Both the position numbers and the translations under genes were made by a program. The notes under the pieces are model-generated. The model did no database searches. It was given only the letters and a program-made list of their open reading frames with translations, and was not told where the DNA came from. Positions 1 to 5,709 of a stretch of 8,329 nt of DNA are shown one piece after another. The DNA is from G039029935 sp039029935 (GTDB taxonomy: Bacteria; Chloroflexota; Anaerolineae; Caldilineales; Caldilineaceae): positions 1 to 8,329 of the forward strand of contig JBCCFC010000590.1 in assembly GCA_039029935.1 (NCBI GenBank). The letters run 5' to 3'. Positions within the stretch are counted from its first letter, which is position 1; every line of letters starts with the position of its first letter.

Positions 1-671
1 AGACACATGGTGTGGTTGGTCAGTTGTAGGCTCAAGGTTCGCGCCAACTCCAACATCACAGCTGTCCCCGATGCACCACCATTGGCACCGGGAACAGTTA
101 ATTCATGGTTGGCTTCATCATCATCCAGGTCGGCAAACAGGCGCGTGTCATAGCGCGTGACCAACATGCCGACACGCGCTGGACCGTCACTGGCAGTATC
201 TACTTCGCTCGACTGGCCGAAACCTAGACCTAAATTATCAAAAAACGACTCTTGTACTTCTGGCTCACGGATGGCGATGATGTTACGAGCGATTAATTCT
301 ATGGTGGTCGAGTCTGTAGTGTCTTCATTGTCAGTACTTGGTTGTTCCCCAGCAAGGTCGATATTATTGGCAATCGCTGCGCCTGCTGGACCTGTCACAA
401 GCATCGGGAATGGCTCAATCACCACATCCCAACCGCGCCCACGCAGTTCATCGATCAGCCAGTCGGTCATCTTCTCGCTGGCCTTGCTGCCTGTGATGCG
501 TGGGCCAAACGATAGCTGTCGCTCAACATAGACCAACGCACGCTCGCCAGAGAAACTGACATCGGTCTCGGCAATCACCAGTCCATAGCCCAGATAGCCA
601 AAGAAAAAGACCGCCAATCCAAGGATGGCGGTGAGGGTCAGTTCGATACTGTATAGACGTACTCTTTGCAT
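1..671 (-). CDS. M28-family peptidase / glutaminyl cyclase-like membrane protein, 3' part cut by window edge
   Basis: About 223 residues are visible from ATG at 671; the C-terminal part lies beyond base 1. Residues ~9-30 form one hydrophobic segment, so the rest is probably anchored outside the membrane. The stretch LSFGPRITGSKASEKMTDWL and the following RGRGWDVVIEPF are typical of bacterial M28 proteins related to glutaminyl-peptide cyclotransferase, zinc enzymes that trim or cyclise peptide N-termini. The metal-site blocks are recognisable but altered. The usual HYDTR is read as RYDTR (Arg173, bases 153-155), and the usual GANDGASG is read as GANGGASG (Gly198, bases 78-80). In M28 aminopeptidases these His and Asp bind zinc; in glutaminyl cyclases the Asp does. 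The protein may therefore be inactive. The start has a good AGGA site a few bases upstream. The family call is firm; activity cannot be judged without the missing half. Confidence 0.8.
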   Translation of the reverse strand, partial: MQRVRLYSIELTLTAILGLAVFFFGYLGYGLVIAETDVSFSGERALVYVERQLSFGPRITGSKASEKMTDWLIDELRGRGWDVVIEPFPMLVTGPAGAAIANNIDLAGEQPSTDNEDTTDSTTIELIARNIIAIREPEVQESFFDNLGLGFGQSSEVDTASDGPARVGMLVTRYDTRLFADLDDDEANHELTVPGANGGASGTAVMLELARTLSLQLTNHTMC

Positions 672-691
672 AAATTTTTCCTGTTAGGCAA

Positions 692-697
692 ATTATA
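692..697 (-). promoter_or_regulatory. Possible -10 box for the M28-like gene
   Basis: On the minus strand these bases read TATAAT, a perfect sigma-70 -10 box. It would place transcription start about 14 bases before the ATG at 671, just upstream of the AGGAAA ribosome site. No convincing -35 box lies 16-18 bases further upstream; that position falls in the arm of the adjacent inverted repeat. This could be a chance match. Confidence 0.3.
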
Positions 698-704
698 CAG
701 GCCT

Positions 705-767
705 ACTTTCAGGAAGGGGATGAAGTCTACTGGACTGACCAAAGTAATTGTCACCCTTCCTGGAAGT
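705..767. repeat. 63-bp palindromic repeat, copy A (MITE/REP-like)
   Basis: The ends are inverted repeats of 14 bases (ACTTTCAGGAAGGG at 705-718 and CCCTTCCTGGAAGT at 754-767) that pair at 13 of 14 positions. The interior resembles the element at 7373-7436: 716-739 matches 7384-7407 at 21 of 24 positions, including TCTACTGG and CTGAC. It lies 12 bases beyond the PhyH stop and 33 bases before the M28 start. A mobile miniature element or a processed RNA hairpin is possible. No T-run follows on either strand, so it is not an ordinary terminator. Confidence 0.65.
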
Positions 768-779
768 GAGCATGGATAG

Positions 780-1589
780 CTAATTTTTTGACGGTACTCT
801 GGGTGGCAACGGATAGACAATCTTTCGCTGCGCTGGTGTGATGCGTGCCAAGAATTCATCAGATGGGATATAGCCATAACGATTATGTCCCCAGTGCGGT
901 CCATAACGATAGACCAATACCCGCCGTTCTCCGGGGTTGATGCGTGGACCACCTGCATGGGAGAGACAATCGACAAAAAGTAGTGCATCCCCTGCTTTGT
1001 AGAAGACATCTTCAGAGCCTTCTACTTCGACATCGCCCAATTTACGGTCTTGCAGTTTATAAACCGGATGCATGAGATTCGATTTGTGGCTACCGGGAAT
1101 GATGATGGTAGGGCCATCACCCGGTCCAATGTCAGTAAGCGCAATCAGTACGTTGACTTGACCACAGCGAAATTCGTTGTTGTGAAAGCGAAACTGTGTG
1201 CGGATTTTGCGTTTGTGTCCACCCGAATGAAACATCTGCCCAACACCAGGGCGCTGTAGGATGGCAAACGATTCGTCAATAAATAGACCATCATCGCCCC
1301 CTACATACCGATTCACATAGCCAATCCACTTTTGATAATCGATCAGGTCGGCGAAGAGCGGCCCCGCCTCGTTGATGTTTTGTAGATGGGTTTGCGGACC
1401 CTTGCCGTTGTCATGTCGTTGAATGTTGTCTTTCCATTCACCCGGTTCTAACGGCAACAGCGCATCAATGCCTGCATTCAACTCTGCTACCTGCTCGCTG
1501 CTCAGGACATTTTCTAGCTTTAGATATCCGCGCAGATCAAACAGGTAATCGTCTATTTCCGTTGGTTGCTTAATGGTGTTGTCTGACAT
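780..1589 (-). CDS. Phytanoyl-CoA dioxygenase (PhyH) family protein
   Basis: A 269-residue protein with the double-stranded beta-helix signature of PhyH-type Fe(II)/2-oxoglutarate oxygenases. LTDIGPGDG followed by IIIPGSHKSN (residues ~151-171) is the family core. DCLSHAGG gives the distal iron His211, and Arg222, eleven residues later, fits the 2-oxoglutarate-binding Arg. At the position of the proximal H-x-D/E motif I see H121-S-G123 in FHSGGHKRK, without a carboxylate; His125 and His136 lie near. The substrate cannot be told; such enzymes act on small molecules in the cytoplasm. The ATG at 1587-1589 follows AAGGA with an 8-base spacer. The gene stands alone: a 134-base inverted repeat lies before it and a palindromic repeat after it. 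The family is firm; the catalytic type (hydroxylase, halogenase-like or other) is open. Confidence 0.85.
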   Translation of the reverse strand: MSDNTIKQPTEIDDYLFDLRGYLKLENVLSSEQVAELNAGIDALLPLEPGEWKDNIQRHDNGKGPQTHLQNINEAGPLFADLIDYQKWIGYVNRYVGGDDGLFIDESFAILQRPGVGQMFHSGGHKRKIRTQFRFHNNEFRCGQVNVLIALTDIGPGDGPTIIIPGSHKSNLMHPVYKLQDRKLGDVEVEGSEDVFYKAGDALLFVDCLSHAGGPRINPGERRVLVYRYGPHWGHNRYGYIPSDEFLARITPAQRKIVYPLPPRVPSKN

Positions 1590-1607
1590 AATTCTGGTCC
1601 TTAGTCG

Positions 1608-1741
1608 TAAGCACTATCTTTGCAGTTTTTCTAAATACTCTGGGATTGGTCATTCCTGCGAAGGCAGGAATCCACCCTGGTACGGTTCTGGATTTCTGCC
1701 TTCGCAGGAATGACGGGCAAAAACTGCAAACATAGTGGTAA
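1608..1741. repeat. 134-bp nested inverted repeat (MITE-like)
   Basis: Two inverted repeats are nested. The outer arms, 1608-1630 and 1719-1741, pair at 20 of 23 positions around the core TTTGCAGTTTTT. The inner arms, 1650-1674 and 1689-1713, pair at 24 of 25 positions. Each inner arm is itself a small hairpin: TTCCTGC, GAAG loop, GCAGGAA. The left side carries about 14 extra bases between outer and inner arm. The inner core resembles the CATTCCTGCGAAGGCAGGAA type of dispersed repeat common in many bacterial genomes (compare Neisseria dRS3). It fills most of the gap between the Nudix stop and the PhyH start, so any read-through transcript would fold into a long hairpin. Confidence 0.8.
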
Positions 1742-1777
1742 GTAAAATCGAGAAAGAAAGTAGCATTTTGAGGTTTG

Positions 1778-2431
1778 CTAGGCTGATGGTGTCCAGTCTG
1801 TGGGATCAAAGAAGGCAACAGTCGTCCGATCTGTATACCACTGAAAGGCGTGACGGATACGCGCAGGATGTGTGCTGCTCATCGTATCCCAAGGAGCATC
1901 GTCGGCTGAAAACCAGCGTACATCAAGCGTCTCAAGACTCGTTTTGGCTTCACCACCGACGACATAACCACCAAAGAGAAAGTGATACATGTGACGGCTA
2001 CTGGTTGTGTCATGCCAGACAAAGCTATCAAACACACCCAGCAAGGCTGATACACTGGCAACGTAGCCTGTTTCTTCCCAGACTTCACGGACAGCACCCG
2101 TCGACGGTGGCTCACCCACGTCGCAGGCCCCACCGGGCAACGCCCACTTGCCACTATCTGCCCGCTGAATGAGCAAAATCTGTCCACACTCATCAAAGAC
2201 AGCCGTATCGACGGTTGACATCGGTGTTTTATAGGCGATATCTTCAAAGAGAATGTGTTCAATCTCATGTTGTGGGCGACTATCGGCGATACTCAACAGT
2301 TGCGCAGACAACTTTTTGATCTTTTGATAGCGTTCAATCTGATAGGGGTCATCGGTGTAAATCAACCCGTTGGTGCTCAAAGCCCGTAACTGGTCCGCTA
2401 CCTGTGTTAACTGCTTGGAGATATCACTCAT
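1778..2431 (-). CDS. Nudix hydrolase with N-terminal helical domain
   Basis: A 217-residue protein. The complete Nudix box is at residues 101-123: G, five residues, Glu107, seven residues, then REVWEETGY. This is the Mg-binding pyrophosphohydrolase motif. Residues ~5-60 resemble the helical N-terminal domain found in Nudix enzymes acting on nucleoside diphosphates linked to another group (ADP-ribose or CDP-alcohol type). The Nudix fold starts near residue 70 (MSTVDTAVFDECGQILLIQR). The substrate cannot be fixed from sequence. The ATG at 2429-2431 overlaps the stop of the upstream acetyltransferase gene (ATGA), so translation is probably coupled, and this is the last gene of the dynamin-GNAT-Nudix operon. 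A housecleaning or ADP-ribose-related role is a guess from family. Confidence 0.88.
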   Translation of the reverse strand: MSDISKQLTQVADQLRALSTNGLIYTDDPYQIERYQKIKKLSAQLLSIADSRPQHEIEHILFEDIAYKTPMSTVDTAVFDECGQILLIQRADSGKWALPGGACDVGEPPSTGAVREVWEETGYVASVSALLGVFDSFVWHDTTSSRHMYHFLFGGYVVGGEAKTSLETLDVRWFSADDAPWDTMSSTHPARIRHAFQWYTDRTTVAFFDPTDWTPSA

Positions 2432-3027
2432 AAAGTCTGTTCCATATACATTAATTTAATCAACCGCTCACCCGATTTTACACGATTGGCCTCACCTGTG
2501 AGGTGAAAGCCAATACTCTCAAAAAATTTCATGGCGCGGATGTTAAATTGCTCTACACCCAAGCGCATAGTTTTCATCTGCGCCGTGTCAGCCAACCAAG
2601 GGCGTAGCAATTGCCAAGTCTGTGTGCCAATGCCTTGGCGGTGATAGGGCCCAGCCACCATCAACATGCCTAGATAGCCGATGTCCCGTTGCGGCCAGTG
2701 CAGACGTAAATCGGCCAACCCAACCAGCTCAGCCTGTGGTCCAGCCCCGATTTGCGTCTCAGGTTGTGTCGCAGGTTGTATCGCAGGTTGCGTCTCAGGT
2801 TGTATCGCAGGTTGTCTCTCCTTAGCCGCAATCTGACGCACAATGCCCATCATATACCGCCCCGGTGTTTCGGCGCCCTCTTGGATATCGCGGGCAGCTT
2901 GGTCGGGTGCGCTGCTTGCCAAGCCATACATACGCCAATAGCTTGGGGTCAAGTCATAGACATATTGCAGCGCAGGCGCGTGATGTTCACCAGAGAGTGG
3001 TAGTAATGAGATAGATGCTGATTGCAT
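2428..3027 (-). CDS. GNAT-family N-acetyltransferase with a repeat insertion
   Basis: A 199-residue protein. Residues ~115-145 carry GNAT motif A: LGMLMVAGPYHRQGIGTQ, with the acetyl-CoA loop RQGIG at 130-134. The following stretch GVEQFNIRAMKFFESIGF (157-174) is the usual motif B region with Asn and Phe at the expected places. It should transfer an acetyl group from acetyl-CoA to an unknown amine. Residues 72-92 are a run of QPxx units (QPAI, QPET, QPAI, QPAT, QPET) between two predicted beta strands, encoded by a 12-base minisatellite and absent from ordinary GNAT proteins. The ATG at 3025-3027 lies two bases after the dynamin stop, with AAGGGA upstream inside the dynamin gene. Its stop overlaps the Nudix start. 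Family confidence is high. Confidence 0.86.
   Translation of the reverse strand: MQSASISLLPLSGEHHAPALQYVYDLTPSYWRMYGLASSAPDQAARDIQEGAETPGRYMMGIVRQIAAKERQPAIQPETQPAIQPATQPETQIGAGPQAELVGLADLRLHWPQRDIGYLGMLMVAGPYHRQGIGTQTWQLLRPWLADTAQMKTMRLGVEQFNIRAMKFFESIGFHLTGEANRVKSGERLIKLMYMEQTL
2752..2814. repeat. 12-bp minisatellite inside the GNAT gene
   Basis: Five 12-base units plus a partial one, close variants of CAGGTTGTATCG on the plus strand, encode QPAI/QPET/QPAT on the minus strand. The unit length is a multiple of three, so gain or loss of units keeps the reading frame. The units are not identical, which points to some age since expansion. Confidence 0.85.
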
Positions 3028-3029
3028 GA

Positions 3030-4796
3030 TTACTCAATCCCTTTCAATTTTGCCACCGATGTTTTGAGCTTTTGGAGTTGTAGTTGCGATTGATCTAGCT
3101 CTTCCTGCAACTTCTCCAATTTGCCACGCTCGACACGCACAAAACGGGTGTATGGTTCAATCGACTCACGCAGCCGTTGTAGACCATTCTTGAGTTCTGT
3201 TTCAAACTGCAAGGTGATGACATCATTCAACTGTTGGCGCAAGCTGCCCAACTTGGTACGCATCTGGCGTTTAATGGCGTTGCGACGAGAGGGCATCACA
3301 TAGAGTAGACCAACAGCGGCCAATAAACCTGCGCTGAGGACCCCCGTGATATCGAGCAAGGTCGTCTGGAGGACAATCACAAGCACAGTTCCCAACCCAA
3401 CAGCCCCCGCCTCGACAGCCGCTGTCTGCACAATGGCACTGCGAATATCCTGTGACAGCTTGAGCGATTCTTTCGCTTTGTCATAGCTATCAACGACCCG
3501 CTGTGCATTTTGCCCAACACCTTCAATCAGGTTCTGGCGATTAAATTCAAAGTTTTGCCCAACGCGCCCAATAATGCGGTCCTCATGTTCTGCCGACCGT
3601 TTATTGAGATAATCCATGACATCCTGCCACTGCTTGTAATCCTTATCCACCATCCAGTCGATCAGCTCACCAACATGTCGCTCGACCTGTACACTGGTAT
3701 CGCCCACCACATCATGCTCAAATTCGTTACGCAGTTTCTCGCTGTTTGCCAACTCCAAAATACGTGTTAGACGCACACGCTCGTCAAAGAACTCATCTCC
3801 CCGATCAGCCATTGCATAGATCACATTATCGACATGGCTGATGTGGTATTTGAAGTCGCGGCGCATATCCTCTTCATAGGCATGGAGTTGGTCCTCAATT
3901 GTGTCGATGGTTTTGAAATCGTTTTTGAGAATATCGTTGCGATTGCCCAAAATTTCACCATAACGGTTAATCATGCGCTCGGCGACGCCCAGTGGGTTCT
4001 CCATCTTGAGCTTCATGCGCGCACCATCATCAAGACTCTTGATCACAAAATCCTCTAGTGCTGCAAACTGGCTCGCATCCCACAATTCTGGATTGGGTCG
4101 ATTCTTGCCTGCCGTTAGATCGGCTTTGGCTTGCAGGGCTAACTTGGCACTGATTGGGAACAGAATGGGTTCGCCATCAATGAGTTGACGGGCATTTTCA
4201 CGCACATGGGCAAGCACTTGATTTCTATCCGCTTCGTTGGGGATCATATCAATTTTGTTGACAATAAAGATGACCTTTTTACCCCAAGTGCGAATACGCT
4301 CCAAAAAAGCACGTTCACTTTCGCTGTAGGGGCGGTCAACGCTGGTCACAAAAAGAATCAAGTCGCTACGTGGTACAAAATATTCGGTGATCTCCTCATG
4401 CTCACGAATCACGGCATTGGTCCCCGGTGTATCGACCAAATTGATGTCCTTTAGCCAATCCACAGGGATATCCACCAAGAGCAGGCCATCCTCAGAAAGC
4501 ATTTCTTGCTGCACTGTGCCATAACGCAGCAGATGTATCTTGGCCGTTGTCGGTGTTACGCCCTCTTTGAGCAATTGATCCCCAATCATGGCATTAAGAA
4601 AGGCCGTTTTGCCCGCGTTAAATTCCCCCACAACCACCAGTAAGAACAGTTCATCCATCTGACGCAACGTCTGCTTGAGCATATCGAGGTCTTCCTCGGT
4701 AGCCTCCAAACGGGTCAGCAGTACACGCAATTCTTCCAACAAATCGCGCTCTTGGCGCATCAACTGTTCATGTTCTTTTGAAAGTAAACGTAACAA
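3030..4796 (-). CDS. Bacterial dynamin-like GTPase
   Basis: A 588-residue large GTPase. The G-domain motifs are complete: G1 GEFNAGKT (57-64), G2 TPTTAKI (81-87), G3 DTPG (122-125), G4 NKID (180-183) and a likely G5 SAK (216-218). A short N-terminal helix (residues 1-50) precedes it. Residues ~260-455 are predicted helical stalk. Residues ~461-500 are strongly hydrophobic (VGLGTVLVIVLQTTLLDITG and on) and match the membrane-inserting paddle or TM hairpin of bacterial dynamins. Residues ~510-588 return as a coiled coil. Such proteins bind and remodel the cytoplasmic membrane in a GTP-dependent way. The start is TTG at 4794-4796, chosen because GAGGA stands 8 bases before it; the next in-frame ATG is residue 13. 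It is the first gene of an operon with GNAT and Nudix genes. Only one dynamin is seen here, while many bacteria carry them in pairs. Confidence 0.9.
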   Translation of the reverse strand: MLRLLSKEHEQLMRQERDLLEELRVLLTRLEATEEDLDMLKQTLRQMDELFLLVVVGEFNAGKTAFLNAMIGDQLLKEGVTPTTAKIHLLRYGTVQQEMLSEDGLLLVDIPVDWLKDINLVDTPGTNAVIREHEEITEYFVPRSDLILFVTSVDRPYSESERAFLERIRTWGKKVIFIVNKIDMIPNEADRNQVLAHVRENARQLIDGEPILFPISAKLALQAKADLTAGKNRPNPELWDASQFAALEDFVIKSLDDGARMKLKMENPLGVAERMINRYGEILGNRNDILKNDFKTIDTIEDQLHAYEEDMRRDFKYHISHVDNVIYAMADRGDEFFDERVRLTRILELANSEKLRNEFEHDVVGDTSVQVERHVGELIDWMVDKDYKQWQDVMDYLNKRSAEHEDRIIGRVGQNFEFNRQNLIEGVGQNAQRVVDSYDKAKESLKLSQDIRSAIVQTAAVEAGAVGLGTVLVIVLQTTLLDITGVLSAGLLAAVGLLYVMPSRRNAIKRQMRTKLGSLRQQLNDVITLQFETELKNGLQRLRESIEPYTRFVRVERGKLEKLQEELDQSQLQLQKLKTSVAKLKGIE

Positions 4797-4804
4797 AACT
4801 CTAA

Positions 4805-4809
4805 TCCTC
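4805..4809 (-). promoter_or_regulatory. Ribosome binding site that sets the TTG start of the dynamin gene
   Basis: The minus strand reads GAGGA, then 8 bases, then TTG at 4796. No ATG or GTG in frame has a comparable site, so the TTG start is preferred. Confidence 0.6.
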
Positions 4810-4839
4810 GTCTGTCAAACTCATCACTCTAATTAAAAA

Positions 4840-4911
4840 TCGTAGGTCATCCGATAAAGGTGACACTATTGGTTAACCCCAAATTGTCACGCTGGTAGCG
4901 ATGCCCTACGA
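4840..4911. repeat. 72-bp hairpin element upstream of the dynamin gene
   Basis: The outer arms TCGTAGGTCATC (4840-4851) and GATGCCCTACGA (4900-4911) pair at 11 of 12 positions. The inner arms GTGACA (4860-4865) and TGTCAC (4885-4890) pair perfectly. The centre contains the palindrome GGTTAACC and TTGG/CCAA arms. It lies about 45 bases before the dynamin start and could be a miniature element, a leader RNA structure or a protein-binding palindrome. No T-run follows. I see no second copy in the window. Confidence 0.6.
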
Positions 4912-4983
4912 CATATTTGCCATTGAATAGGAACGTAGAAACCAGTATCACAGAGTATCATCATCGGTTTGGCTATCTGTGAA

Positions 4984-5000
4984 GCAGGTAGCCGACCTGC
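4984..5000. other. Small perfect hairpin after the lipoprotein gene
   Basis: GCAGGT and ACCTGC pair perfectly around the loop AGCCG, about 30 bases after the lipoprotein stop. The stem is only 6 bases and no run of T follows on the minus strand, so it is at best a weak pause or an RNA 3'-end structure. The rest of the gap 4797-5031 holds the 72-base element and two spaced AGTATCA copies at 4944-4950 and 4954-4960, with nothing else I can name. Confidence 0.25.
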
Positions 5001-5031
5001 CATACTTTCCTTTGCCTTGAATCAGCCAAAT

Positions 5032-5661
5032 TCATGGTGAAGACACACTGCTCAGATCAATCGTCGCCAACGGCACAGGTTGCATGGCTTCGGCAAGCAG
5101 CGTTGCCAAAGCGATTGGCGCACTCGATGTTGTCAGATAGGGCAATACCACACGTGGGTCCTGTGCACCAAAAATCACCAACTCGCCTGCCGCCATCCAG
5201 CCTGCCTGCAAATCCGCTGTGAACACGGCATAATAGACCTGATCCGGCGAACGCCCTGTCACCGTGACCGATGTCCCCGCTGGCAGTGTCGTCAGTGCGC
5301 CACTGCTTTGGTTGGGTCCATTCAACAGTGTCCCCCCTTGGCGCACAATGCCCATTGCCGTCGGCGGTGCATCAGGAATTGGTGTGGCGGTTACAACAGC
5401 ACCGTCAGTATTATCTATGATGGCAGGTGCATTGGCAATGGCAATCAAATTCGCCGCAACAGGGTTGGCCCCATCGGGCTGCTCTTGTCCCTGAGCCGAC
5501 TCATCCAGTGTAAAATTGACATTATCATCCACATACACAGGCGTCGGTTGTACCGGACGCACCACACTTGCCGGAATTGCCGTCGGTGCCCCCGGTGGGC
5601 CACCACAAGCAGTGAGCAGTCCAACAGTCAATATCAGTATCAGGAGTACAATAAATCTCAT
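5032..5661 (-). CDS. Lipoprotein with bacterial SH3-like domain
   Basis: A 209-residue protein from the ATG at 5659-5661. It begins MRFIVLLILILTVGLLTAC: a basic start, a hydrophobic core and the lipobox LTAC with Cys19, so it is probably exported, lipidated and held on the outer face of the cytoplasmic membrane. A Pro/Thr/Ala-rich linker (residues ~20-100) follows. Residues ~102-165 (MGIVRQGGTLLNGPNQSSGA and on to GWMAAGELVIFG) look like a bacterial SH3 domain, a fold often used to bind cell wall or peptides. An upstream in-frame extension to a TTG at 5727 is possible, but it overlaps the permease gene and would put 22 hydrophilic residues before the signal peptide, so I prefer 5661. No strong ribosome site precedes 5661, which fits translation coupled to the permease gene 43 bases upstream. 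Its exact partner is unknown. Confidence 0.75.
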   Translation of the reverse strand: MRFIVLLILILTVGLLTACGGPPGAPTAIPASVVRPVQPTPVYVDDNVNFTLDESAQGQEQPDGANPVAANLIAIANAPAIIDNTDGAVVTATPIPDAPPTAMGIVRQGGTLLNGPNQSSGALTTLPAGTSVTVTGRSPDQVYYAVFTADLQAGWMAAGELVIFGAQDPRVVLPYLTTSSAPIALATLLAEAMQPVPLATIDLSSVSSP

Positions 5662-5667
5662 CCGACA

Positions 5668-5709
5668 AATCACTATCAACTCTCCACTATCAACTTTCAA
5701 CTCTTTACT
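5668..5709. repeat. Heptamer tandem repeat (NNNNACT x6)
   Basis: Six consecutive 7-base units end in ACT on the plus strand: AATCACT, ATCAACT, CTCCACT, ATCAACT, TTCAACT, CTTTACT. They run from the gap before the lipoprotein start into the end of the permease gene; the permease stop (5705-5707) lies inside the last unit. Similar pyrimidine-rich heptamer repeats (TCAACTN type) are known between genes of cyanobacteria and other filamentous bacteria. Confidence 0.7.

Noticed and set aside
157..531. Plus-strand frame of 124 codons
   Set aside because: It is antisense to the M28-like gene, whose minus-strand product has clear family motifs; the plus-strand product has none.
705..767. Reading the palindromic element as a rho-independent terminator for PhyH
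   Set aside because: The loop is about 35 bases and no T-run follows on the minus strand; a second copy elsewhere favours a dispersed repeat.
1570..1818. Minus-strand frame of 82 codons containing PSFLRRQKSRT
   Set aside because: It spans the inverted repeat and the ends of two real genes; the peptide is the translation of the repeat.
2752..2814. Minisatellite as a CRISPR array
   Set aside because: Units are 12 bases without unique spacers and are translated in frame within the acetyltransferase.
4810..4816. TTGACA-like -35 box before the dynamin gene
   Set aside because: The matching -10 position would fall inside the coding region and reads TGTTAC, a poor match, while the TTG start has its own ribosome site.
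4944..4960. AGTATCA direct repeat as an operator
   Set aside because: Two 7-base copies spaced by three bases are too weak alone, and no regulator gene or promoter supports it.
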